DNA of 45,575 nucleotides, taken from assembly GCA_009377375.1 (NCBI GenBank), contig WHUE01000022.1:1-45575 (forward strand), written 5' to 3'. A program made the position numbers and the translations under genes. The stretch is from Alphaproteobacteria bacterium (GTDB lineage Bacteria > Pseudomonadota > Alphaproteobacteria > MPNO01 > UBA2964). Below, piece after piece: positions 23,424 to 30,228 of this stretch (positions are counted from its first letter, which is position 1; each line of letters starts with the position of its first letter). Under the pieces are notes generated by a model. It did not search any database and was not told the origin of the DNA. It saw only the letters and a list, made by a program, of their open reading frames with translations.

Positions 23424-25553
23424 GTGAGCGCGGAACGATCCTTCACAAGGGAAATCGACAAGCTGCGCCTCGGCGCGGGCGAGACCTTCCACGGCGAGGG
23501 CATCCTGGCCGTCACCAAGGCGCTGCTGCAGTCGGGCGTGGCCTATGTCGGCGGCTACCAGGGCGCGCCGGTGTCGCACCTGATCGACGTGCTGGTGGAT
23601 TCGGCAAGCCTGATGGACGAGATGGGCATCCATGTCGAGACCTGCGCCAACGAGGCCGGCGCGGCGGCGATGCTCGGCGCGTCCATCAACTATCCGCTGC
23701 GCGGCGCGGTAAGCTGGAAATCCATCGTCGGCACCAATGTCGCCGCCGACGCGCTGTCCAACCTGGCCTCCCCCGGCGTGATCGGCGGCGCGCTGATCGT
23801 GCTCGGCGAGGATTACGGCGAGGGCGCCAGCATCATCCAGGAACGCTCGCTGTCCATGGCGATGAAATCCGGCATCTGGCTGATCGACCCACGGCCGGAG
23901 CTCGCGCATATCGTCGACATGGTGGAGCAGAGCTTCGCGCTGTCGGAGGCCACCAACGCGCCGGTGATGATGCAGCTCCGCATCCGCGCCTGCCACATGC
24001 AGGGGCAGTTCACCGCGAAGGACAACGTCCGCGCGCCGTTCAACACCCGCGACCGCTTTCCCGAGCCGGCGAAGTTCGGCTACGGCCGCCTGTCGCACCC
24101 GCCCTCCACCTTCCTGCACGAGACGCTGAAGGTGGAGCAGCGGCTTCCCGCGGCGCTGAAATTCATCCGCGAGAACCGGCTGAACGAGTTTCGCGACGGC
24201 GACATGGGCGGCATCGGCATCGTCCTGCAGGGCGGGCTGCACAACGTGGTCGTCCGCCGGCTTCAGGCGCTCGGCCTGGCCGACCCCTTCGGCGAGGCGC
24301 GGGTGCCGATGCTGGTGCTGAACGTGATCCACCCGCTGGTCCCCGACGAGATTACCGCCTTTTGCGCCGGCAAGGACGCCGTGCTGGTGGTCGAGGAAGG
24401 CAACCCCGAATATATCGAGCACCAGATCCACACCATCCTGCGCAAGGCCGACATCCAGACCCGCGTCTTCGGCAAGGACGTGCTGCCCGCCGCCGGCGAA
24501 TACGCCGCCCCGGTGGTGCAGGAAGGCCTGATCGCCTTCCTGCGCGCCACGCTGCCGCCGGGGCTGGATATCGCCCGGCTCGCGGCGGCCGAAGCGCGGC
24601 AGGCGGAGATTCGCGAACAGGCCGAGGCGGCGCTGCCCTCCGCCCTGCCGGCGCGGCCGCCGCAGTTCTGCACGGGCTGTCCCGAACGCCCCGTGTTTTC
24701 GGCCATCAAGATTCTCGAGCGCGATGTCGGCAAGGTGCATATCTCCGCCGATATCGGCTGCCACTCCTTCGCCACGCTGGAGCCGTTCTCGCTCGGCAAC
24801 TCGATCCTCGGCTACGGTATGTCGCTGGCCAGCGCGGCGGCAGTCGCCCCATTCCAGGCGAAGCGGTCGATCTCGATCATGGGCGATGGCGGGTTCTGGC
24901 ATAACGGGCTAGCCTCCGGCGTCGTCGGCACGCTGCTCAACAGGGGCGATTCCATTCTGCTGATCATGCAGAACGGCTACACCTCGGCGACCGGCCAGCA
25001 GACCATCCCGAACAGCGCGATGGGCCGCGACGGCACGCCGCCGGGCATGCAGATCGAGGCCACGCTGAAGACGCTTGGCGTGCCGTGGCTCCGCCGCGTG
25101 CGCAGCTATTCGGTGTCCGAGATGGCGGAAACGCTGCGCGAGGCGCTGGAAACGCCGGTCGCCGGGCTCAAGGTCATCATCGCGGAGGGCGAATGCCAGC
25201 TCGCCCGCCAGCGCCGGCTGCGGGGCGAGAACGCGGCAAGGCTCGCCGCCGGGGCGCGGGTCGCGCTGCCCCGCTTCGGCGTGGACGACGACATCTGCAC
25301 CGGGGACCATAGCTGCATCCGGCTTTCCGGCTGCCCGTCGCTGACGGTGAAGCCCAATCCGGACCCGCTGCGCGACGATCCGGTCGCCAGCGTGAACAAT
25401 GGCTGCGTCGGCTGCGGGCTCTGCGGCGAGGTCGCCCACGCCGCCGCGCTGTGCCCGTCCTTCTACCGCGCCGAGCGCGTGCGCAATGCCGGGCGCATGG
25501 AGCGCACGCTGGCCGGGCTGCGGCGGACGGTGATCGGCTGGATGGCGCCATGA
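23424..25553 (+). CDS. iorA: Indolepyruvate ferredoxin oxidoreductase, alpha-type subunit
   Basis: A 709-residue protein starting at GTG after a GGGGAG ribosome site. Order of domains: pyruvate:ferredoxin oxidoreductase pyrimidine-binding domain (about 20-230; YVGGYQGAPVSHLIDVLVD and ETCANEAGAAAMLGAS), a central domain (about 240-390), and the thiamine diphosphate-binding domain (about 410-590) with CTGCPERPVFSAI, ADIGCHSF and the TPP motif IMGDGGFWHNGLAS near residue 488. The C-terminal end (about 620-680) has cysteine clusters ICTGDHSCIRLSGCP and CVGCGLCGEVAH. IorAB decarboxylates aryl 2-oxo acids such as indolepyruvate or phenylpyruvate to acyl-CoA, giving reduced ferredoxin. The stop overlaps the iorB start (ATGA). 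Confidence 0.92.
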   Translation: MSAERSFTREIDKLRLGAGETFHGEGILAVTKALLQSGVAYVGGYQGAPVSHLIDVLVDSASLMDEMGIHVETCANEAGAAAMLGASINYPLRGAVSWKSIVGTNVAADALSNLASPGVIGGALIVLGEDYGEGASIIQERSLSMAMKSGIWLIDPRPELAHIVDMVEQSFALSEATNAPVMMQLRIRACHMQGQFTAKDNVRAPFNTRDRFPEPAKFGYGRLSHPPSTFLHETLKVEQRLPAALKFIRENRLNEFRDGDMGGIGIVLQGGLHNVVVRRLQALGLADPFGEARVPMLVLNVIHPLVPDEITAFCAGKDAVLVVEEGNPEYIEHQIHTILRKADIQTRVFGKDVLPAAGEYAAPVVQEGLIAFLRATLPPGLDIARLAAAEARQAEIREQAEAALPSALPARPPQFCTGCPERPVFSAIKILERDVGKVHISADIGCHSFATLEPFSLGNSILGYGMSLASAAAVAPFQAKRSISIMGDGGFWHNGLASGVVGTLLNRGDSILLIMQNGYTSATGQQTIPNSAMGRDGTPPGMQIEATLKTLGVPWLRRVRSYSVSEMAETLREALETPVAGLKVIIAEGECQLARQRRLRGENAARLAAGARVALPRFGVDDDICTGDHSCIRLSGCPSLTVKPNPDPLRDDPVASVNNGCVGCGLCGEVAHAAALCPSFYRAERVRNAGRMERTLAGLRRTVIGWMAP

Positions 25554-27043
25554 CCGAGGTCGCCACCCCGCTGACCGTCCTGATCGCCGCGCTCGGCGGC
25601 GAGGGCGGCGGCGTGCTGACGGGGTGGATCGTCGGCGCGGCGGAAGCCTCCGGCCTGCCGGTGCAGGCGACCTCGATCCCCGGCGTCGCCCAGCGCACCG
25701 GGGCGACCACCTATTACGTCGAGATATGGCCGGAGCCGCTCGCCGCGCTGGGCGGCCGCCGGCCGGTGCTGTCGCTGGCTCCGGTGCCGGGCGAGGTGGA
25801 CGTGCTGGCCAGCACCGAGCTGCTGGAGGCGGGGCGCGCGATCCGAAACGGCTACGTGACGCCCGACCGCACGCGGCTGATCGCCTCCACCCACCGCTTC
25901 TATACGACCGCCGAAAAGATGGGCATGGCGGACGGACGGTTCGACCGCGCGAAGCTGATGGCGGCGACCGAGGCCTGCGCCCGGTCCCGCGTCCTGTTCG
26001 ACATGGAGAAATGCGCCCTGGAAGCCGGCGCGCCGGTCAGCGCCGTGATGCTGGGCGCGATCGCAGGCGCCGGCGGCCTGCCCATAGAGGCCGAGGCATG
26101 GCGCGGCGCGATCCGCGCCGACGGCCGCGCGGTCGAGGCGAACCTGCGCGGCTTCGAGGCGGGCATGGCGGCGGCGCAGGGCGGACCCGTCCCGGCCGAA
26201 GAGCCTGCGGCCGCCGCCGCGCCCACCCCGAAGGCCCGGCTGCGCGCGGGCTTCCCGGCTGCGGCGCAGGAGACGCTGTCCCGCGCGGTGACCCGGCTGA
26301 CCGATTATCAGGATGCGGCCTATGCCGCGCTCTATCTCGACCGGCTGGCGCCGTTCGCCGACGGCGACGCTGCGCTGCTGGAAATCGTGGCGCGGCGGCT
26401 GGCGGTGCGGATGAGCTTCGAGGACATCATCCGCGTCGCCCAGGCCAAGATCCGGCCCGAGCGGCTGCGCCGCATCCGCGGCGAAACGGGGGCGGCGGAC
26501 GGCGAGCCGGTGGTGGTGACGGAATTCTTCCGCCCCGGCCTGGCGGAGATGTGCGACGTGCTGCCAGCGCGTTTCGCCGGCCGGCTGCTGGCGCGAGCGG
26601 AACGGTCGCCCCGGCTGGCCGCATTCAGCCTGCCGATGGAGGTGAACAGCACCAGCCCGTGGGGCTACGCGCGGCTGCGGCTGCTGGCGGGGCTGCGCCC
26701 GCTGCGGCGGCGGAGCTGGCGGTTCGTGCACGAGCAGCGGGCGATCGAGGACTGGCTGGGGATGGTGCGCCGCGCCGCCGGCTTCGACGCCGCGCTGGCG
26801 GCGGAGATCGCCGACTGCGCCCGGCTGATCAAGGGCTACGGCGACACCCACAGGCGCGGCAGCGCCAGCTACGCCCGCATCGTCGAGGCGCTGGTGCGGC
26901 CGGCGCTGGCGGAAGGCGCATATGGAAGGGCCGAAGCCGTCGCCCGCGCCCGCGATGCGGCGCTCGCCGATCCGGACGGGGTTGCGCTGGCGGACGCGCT
27001 CGCCGGCAGCGCGCCGGAAACGGCGCGGACGGCTGCCGAATAG
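25550..27043 (+). CDS. iorB: Indolepyruvate oxidoreductase beta subunit with long C-terminal extension
   Basis: A 497-residue protein whose start (MTEVATPLTVLIAALGGEGG) overlaps the iorA stop by four bases. Residues 1 to about 200 are the gamma-type domain of 2-oxoacid:ferredoxin oxidoreductases: GGEGGGVLTGWIVGAAEASG, SIPGVAQRTGATTYYVEIWP and VLASTELLEAGRAIRNGYV. Residues about 230-497 form an arginine-rich extension, much longer than the roughly 190-residue stand-alone IorB; such extensions are known in proteobacterial IorB proteins (annotated DUF6537). Its function is not established. Together with iorA it makes a two-subunit aryl-pyruvate oxidoreductase for aromatic amino acid or aryl-acid breakdown. 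It converges on the PEP-CTERM gene with a 15-bp gap. Confidence 0.9.
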   Translation: MTEVATPLTVLIAALGGEGGGVLTGWIVGAAEASGLPVQATSIPGVAQRTGATTYYVEIWPEPLAALGGRRPVLSLAPVPGEVDVLASTELLEAGRAIRNGYVTPDRTRLIASTHRFYTTAEKMGMADGRFDRAKLMAATEACARSRVLFDMEKCALEAGAPVSAVMLGAIAGAGGLPIEAEAWRGAIRADGRAVEANLRGFEAGMAAAQGGPVPAEEPAAAAAPTPKARLRAGFPAAAQETLSRAVTRLTDYQDAAYAALYLDRLAPFADGDAALLEIVARRLAVRMSFEDIIRVAQAKIRPERLRRIRGETGAADGEPVVVTEFFRPGLAEMCDVLPARFAGRLLARAERSPRLAAFSLPMEVNSTSPWGYARLRLLAGLRPLRRRSWRFVHEQRAIEDWLGMVRRAAGFDAALAAEIADCARLIKGYGDTHRRGSASYARIVEALVRPALAEGAYGRAEAVARARDAALADPDGVALADALAGSAPETARTAAE

Positions 27044-27058
27044 GGCCGTAGAGCGCGT

Positions 27059-28027
27059 TTACGCGGCGCGGCGCAGGCGGCGGATGGCGCAAAGGCCGAT
27101 CAGCACGATGCCGAGCGCGCCCGGGGCCGGAATCGCGACCTCGTCGCCGACGGGGCCCCCGGGAGGCGGGGCGTAGCCGTCGTAATAGACCTGGTTGACC
27201 TGCATCGGCCCGGTCCAGCTGGCGCCGACCACCTGGCCCCAGACCACGCCCCAGCTCGTCTGGATGTCGGTCTCGGGGGCGAGGATGCTCGCCTGCACGC
27301 CGATATTGGCGAGGCTCAGCGTCTCGGCCTCGAAGAAGTTGAACAGGATGGTGTCGCGGTTGCGCTCGAAGAACTGGTCCATGCCGCCGCTCATCGAGGC
27401 CACGCTGCCGCTGACGTTGATCACCACCTCGACTCCGTCGGCGATATTCTGCACCACGATATTGGTGGCCGCGCCGAGCGCGCTGGCGTCGATGTTGAAG
27501 ATCTGCGTATTCCCGGTGCCGTCGCCGGTGAGGAACAGCTGGCTCCACTTGTATTCCGAGGACCCGTTGGCGGCGAGCTGGGCCAGCGCCGTGCTGGTTG
27601 CAACCAGCCGCGTCTGCTCGGCGACGAAATCGACGGGCAGGTTGCCGAACCCGACATTGTCGGTCAGCGTGTAGCCGGCGTTATGGGTGCCCCACCGGAC
27701 ATTGCTGGCGACGCCCGCCCCGCTGCCGCCGACGACGATATTGCCGTTCTGGACCGAGCCGGAGGTGAAAGTGAGGTCGCCGCCGACAACCAGCGAGTCG
27801 CCCCCGACCATGCCGCCCGAAATCTTGTCGCCGACGCTGTAGCTGCTCAGCGAGACATTGCCGCCGGCATAGAGGCGCCCTTCGACGTCGCTCGACGGCG
27901 CGGTGAAGTCGCCGAACACCAGCACGTTGAACTCGCCCAGCGGGCCGGTCGGCGCCGCCTGCCCGAGCACGGGCTGCAGGACGATCAGCGGGAGTGCAAA
28001 GGCGAGACTGCGAAGGAAACGAAACAC
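27059..28027 (-). CDS. Choice-of-anchor A family protein with PEP-CTERM sorting signal
   Basis: A 322-residue exported protein. The frame opens two codons earlier (GTG at 28033), but GAGG at 28034-28037 sits five to six bases from the GTG at 28027, so I prefer that start. Residues 1-25 are a signal peptide (LAFALPLIVLQPVLGQAA). The body has the choice-of-anchor A pattern: GEFNVLVFGDFTAPSSDVEG, GGNVSLSSYSVGDK and VVGGDLTFTSGSVQNGN, a beta-rich secreted domain. The tail AIPAPGALGIVLIGLCAIRR plus arginines is a PEP-CTERM signal (Pro-containing motif, hydrophobic helix, basic end). Exosortase XrtA removes such tails during export to the surface or exopolysaccharide. Expression should come from the sigma-54 promoter at 28107-28122. 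Its specific role is unknown. Confidence 0.87.
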   Translation of the reverse strand: MFRFLRSLAFALPLIVLQPVLGQAAPTGPLGEFNVLVFGDFTAPSSDVEGRLYAGGNVSLSSYSVGDKISGGMVGGDSLVVGGDLTFTSGSVQNGNIVVGGSGAGVASNVRWGTHNAGYTLTDNVGFGNLPVDFVAEQTRLVATSTALAQLAANGSSEYKWSQLFLTGDGTGNTQIFNIDASALGAATNIVVQNIADGVEVVINVSGSVASMSGGMDQFFERNRDTILFNFFEAETLSLANIGVQASILAPETDIQTSWGVVWGQVVGASWTGPMQVNQVYYDGYAPPPGGPVGDEVAIPAPGALGIVLIGLCAIRRLRRAA

Positions 28028-28106
28028 AACCACCTCAATCGATCCGGTTCAGAAGCGGCAGAGGCCGCACGCGCCTTCCGCCTCCCCGCGCTGCGCTTCC
28101 CACATA

Positions 28107-28122
28107 TGCAAGAACCATGCCA
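28107..28122 (-). promoter_or_regulatory. Sigma-54 (-24/-12) promoter of the choice-of-anchor A PEP-CTERM gene
   Basis: Read on the minus strand the site is TGGCATGGTTCTTGCA. This fits the RpoN consensus TGGCACGN4TTGCW at every consensus position except one, with the invariant GG and GC doublets at the correct 12-bp spacing. Transcription should start near 28096, giving a leader of about 70 nt. Confidence 0.85.
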
Positions 28123-28196
28123 ATTCCCGGGAAACCCGTTGAATCAGGCGCTTGGCCCAGGCGGCATTCCGCCCGTCCGGACAGTTTGCTGCCGAA

Positions 28197-28213
28197 TGTA
28201 AAATTTTCCGACA
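28197..28213 (-). promoter_or_regulatory. 17-bp upstream activator element, copy 1
   Basis: Minus-strand sequence TGTCGGAAAATTTTACA, an imperfect palindrome (TGT...ACA around an AAAATTTT core). It lies 74 bp upstream of the sigma-54 promoter at 28107-28122, the usual range for an enhancer-binding protein site. An identical 17-mer lies upstream of the second PEP-CTERM gene (29176-29192). Confidence 0.8.
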
Positions 28214-28330
28214 ACGGATGGGGTTAACAGGTTCAGTTTGCGACAGGTTTCGATCCCGGCGCGCCTTCCCTCTCGCGCGTCGCACCGGCCCGCGTTAGGA
28301 TGGCAAAAATCGTTCGAAGGGAGGTACCCG

Positions 28331-29170
28331 ATGGCCGCACTCACCATCGAAGTCCGTCCGCTTTCCGAGGCCGGCGGGGCGGAGATCGCCGGCGTCGACC
28401 TGAGCCGCCCGGTGGACGCGGCGGCGCAGGAGGCGATCCTCGACGCCTGGCACGCCCATCACATGCTGCTGTTCCGGGACCAGTCGCTGGACGATGCGGC
28501 GGCGGTGCGCTTCTGCCGGATCTTCGGCGAAATCCAGCCCGAGCGGCAGACGCCGAGCGCCGCGGACAGGCACGAGCCCGGCATTCACTACGTCGCCAAC
28601 ACGCGGAAGGACGCGATCCTGCCGGACGGCGATATCTGGTTCCATTCCGACCAGATCTTCTACGATCTGCCGGCGATGGCGACGTCGCTCTACTGCATCG
28701 ACGCGCCGGCGTGCGGCGGCGAGACCAGGTTCGGCAACTGCCACCTGGCCTACGAGTCGCTGGACGAGGAGACGAAGCGGCGGCTGGAGGGGCTGAAGGC
28801 GGAAAGCAGCTATCTCTACAACTCGCCCAACCGGCTGCACAAGGTGACGGCGGAACGGTCGGGAAACGAGCTCTGCGCCACCCATCCGGTGGTGCGCACC
28901 CATCCGGTCACCGGTCGCAAGGGGCTCTACGTCAACCGGCTGATGACGGATTTCATCGTCGGGATGGACCGCGCCGAGAGCGACGCGCTGCTCGAGCGCC
29001 TGTTCGACCGGATCGAGCAGCCGCAATTCCTCTGGCAGCACAAGTGGCGCGAAGGCGACCAGGTCATCTGGGACAACCGCTCCGTCGTGCATGCGCGCAA
29101 CACCTACGACCACATCAACGACCGGCGCACGCTGCGCCGCATCGCGGTCAAGGGCGACATGCCGTTCTGA
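28331..29170 (+). CDS. TauD/TfdA family alpha-ketoglutarate-dependent dioxygenase
   Basis: A 279-residue protein, the usual length. The start at 28331 follows a strong ribosome site (GGGAGGT); the frame is open 31 codons upstream without conserved content. It starts with IEVRPLSEAGGAEIAGVDLS, the TauD N-terminal motif. The iron-binding facial triad is visible: H and D in WFHSDQIFYDLP (about residues 112-114) and the distal H in VIWDNRSVVHARNTY (about 256). The 2-oxoglutarate-binding arginine is in RRTLRRIAVKG. Such enzymes hydroxylate taurine, 2,4-D, alkyl sulfates or related compounds; the substrate is unknown. It lies between two PEP-CTERM genes, reading away from the first, and its stop is 5 bp from the second upstream element. 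Confidence 0.92.
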   Translation: MAALTIEVRPLSEAGGAEIAGVDLSRPVDAAAQEAILDAWHAHHMLLFRDQSLDDAAAVRFCRIFGEIQPERQTPSAADRHEPGIHYVANTRKDAILPDGDIWFHSDQIFYDLPAMATSLYCIDAPACGGETRFGNCHLAYESLDEETKRRLEGLKAESSYLYNSPNRLHKVTAERSGNELCATHPVVRTHPVTGRKGLYVNRLMTDFIVGMDRAESDALLERLFDRIEQPQFLWQHKWREGDQVIWDNRSVVHARNTYDHINDRRTLRRIAVKGDMPF

Positions 29171-29175
29171 GGAAC

Positions 29176-29192
29176 TGTCGGAAAATTTTACA
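29176..29192 (+). promoter_or_regulatory. 17-bp upstream activator element, copy 2
   Basis: TGTCGGAAAATTTTACA, identical over 17 bp to the minus-strand copy at 28197-28213 and in the same orientation relative to its PEP-CTERM gene. Identity continues as NTCG after the core. It lies 62 bp upstream of the sigma-54 promoter at 29255-29270. Confidence 0.8.
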
Positions 29193-29254
29193 GTCGCCCG
29201 CCAGACGTCAGGCCACGGCGCCTCTACCCATTGATTTTCTTAGCTTTACGGCGT

Positions 29255-29270
29255 TGGCATGCATATTGCA
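29255..29270 (+). promoter_or_regulatory. Sigma-54 (-24/-12) promoter of the second PEP-CTERM gene
   Basis: The sequence TGGCATGCATATTGCA matches the RpoN consensus TGGCACGN4TTGCW at all but one position, with GG and GC at the required spacing. It shares TGGCATG and TTGCA with the promoter at 28107-28122. The expected start of transcription is near 29281, about 60 nt before the ATG at 29341. Confidence 0.85.
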
Positions 29271-29340
29271 TGGCACCTGAGAACAGCGTGAGGGGGCGCA
29301 TGCGCCGCCGCAATCAAACAAATCGGGGATGGGGTTGACC

Positions 29341-30093
29341 ATGAAACTGACCAAATCGCGACTGCTTGGCGCCGTCTGCGCCGTCTGGCTGGGGGCCGCG
29401 ATCCAGCCCGCTGCCGCCGCGCCGACGATCGTCTCCACGGTGCCGAGCTGGAACGGCAGCTCCAGCATCGGCGACTTCGGCTCCAGCGGATTCTCCGCCT
29501 GGGGACAGACGGTGACGACGCCGACCGGCACCAACAGGCTGCTCGACTTCACATTCTACCTGAGCGACGCCATTCAGGGGACCACGACGATAGACGGAGC
29601 TCCGATCACGCCCGTGCCGGTGGAATTCCAGGCCCACGTCGTAGAGTTCAGCTTGGCCACGCGGACGCTGGTGGGCCCGGTGCTCTATACGAGCGACCCC
29701 GTGACGGTTCCGGTCACCTCGGGAACCGAGTTCAACCCGTACACCTTCTCGACGGATATCGCCGTCGACGCCGGATCGACCTATCTGCTGTTTCTGTTCG
29801 CGAACAACTATGAGCTCACGATCCCGGACGATTCGCGCCTGCGCATGGCCAGCCCGAACGCCAATGTCTATGGCGGCGGCAGCTATGCGATCCACTTCCC
29901 GGCCGACGGCGACTTCAACTCGCTGTTCTCCGGGAGCTGGTCGGGCGGTCTGGGCGTCGGATCGGACCTCGCTTTCTCCGCCACGTTCGATGAGGTGGCT
30001 GTCGCGGAGCCGGGGACGCTCGCGATCCTCGGTCTCGGCCTCGCGGCGCTCGGCGTCAATCGCCGCCGAACGGCGCGTTTGCGTAGCCGGTAA
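29341..30093 (+). CDS. PEP-CTERM sorting domain-containing exported protein
   Basis: A 250-residue protein starting MKLTKSRLLGAVCAVWLGAA; an ATG four codons upstream is too close to its G-run to be favoured. Residues 1-27 are a signal peptide ending AAAA-PTI. The body is Ser/Thr/Gly-rich and beta-like, without a domain I recognise. The tail VAVAEPGTLAILGLGLAALG followed by NRRRTAR is a textbook PEP-CTERM signal (Glu-Pro, helix, basic end), so the protein is exported and probably cleaved by exosortase. It is driven by the sigma-54 promoter and 17-bp element upstream and ends in two tandem hairpins, so it appears monocistronic. No exosortase, epsH or prsK/prsR gene is in the window. Confidence 0.9.
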   Translation: MKLTKSRLLGAVCAVWLGAAIQPAAAAPTIVSTVPSWNGSSSIGDFGSSGFSAWGQTVTTPTGTNRLLDFTFYLSDAIQGTTTIDGAPITPVPVEFQAHVVEFSLATRTLVGPVLYTSDPVTVPVTSGTEFNPYTFSTDIAVDAGSTYLLFLFANNYELTIPDDSRLRMASPNANVYGGGSYAIHFPADGDFNSLFSGSWSGGLGVGSDLAFSATFDEVAVAEPGTLAILGLGLAALGVNRRRTARLRSR

Positions 30094-30103
30094 AATGTCG
30101 CTG

Positions 30104-30160
30104 CTGCCGGGCTGACCGGCCCGGCAGCCGAGGATGCCGCCCTCCTCTCGACAGGGCGGC
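30104..30160 (+). terminator. Two tandem hairpins after the second PEP-CTERM gene
   Basis: First stem: CTGCCGGGC (30104-30112) and GCCCGGCAG (30119-30127), 9 bp with a 6-nt loop, 10 bp after the stop codon. Second stem: GCCGCCCT (30136-30143) and AGGGCGGC (30153-30160). Neither has a long T-tract, but their position and strength suggest transcription ends here. Confidence 0.65.
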
Positions 30161-30228
30161 GCCTCGCTTCGCGTCTTCACCGCCCCGCTGTAGAATTCCC
30201 CGAACCGCGCCGTTGCGAGGGGGGCGTC

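Larger units (their letters stand above)
28028..28330. other. Divergent intergenic region between PEP-CTERM gene and TauD-like gene
   Basis: This 303-bp stretch holds the minus-strand sigma-54 promoter (28107-28122), its 17-bp upstream element (28197-28213) and, at its right end, the ribosome site GGGAGGT of the TauD-like gene. I saw no separate gene. A sigma-70 promoter for the TauD-like gene must lie in 28214-28320, but no strong one is apparent. Confidence 0.6.

Noticed and set aside
21731..24904. A 1057-residue plus-strand open frame and other very long open frames opposite or out of frame with good genes (for example 32457-35522 and 37718-40630 on the minus strand).
   Set aside because: They lie opposite or out of frame with genes that have clear domains, have low-complexity Arg/His/Asp/Gly-rich sequence, and carry no ribosome sites. 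They are a by-product of high GC and codon bias.
28031..28033. First GTG as start of the choice-of-anchor A gene.
   Set aside because: The ribosome site GAGG lies too close to it; the GTG two codons later has normal spacing.
28197..29192. The pair of 17-mers as terminal inverted repeats of a mobile element carrying the TauD-like gene.
   Set aside because: Each copy is at a normal enhancer distance from a sigma-54 promoter in the same relative orientation, which explains the pair better; no transposase or target duplication is seen.
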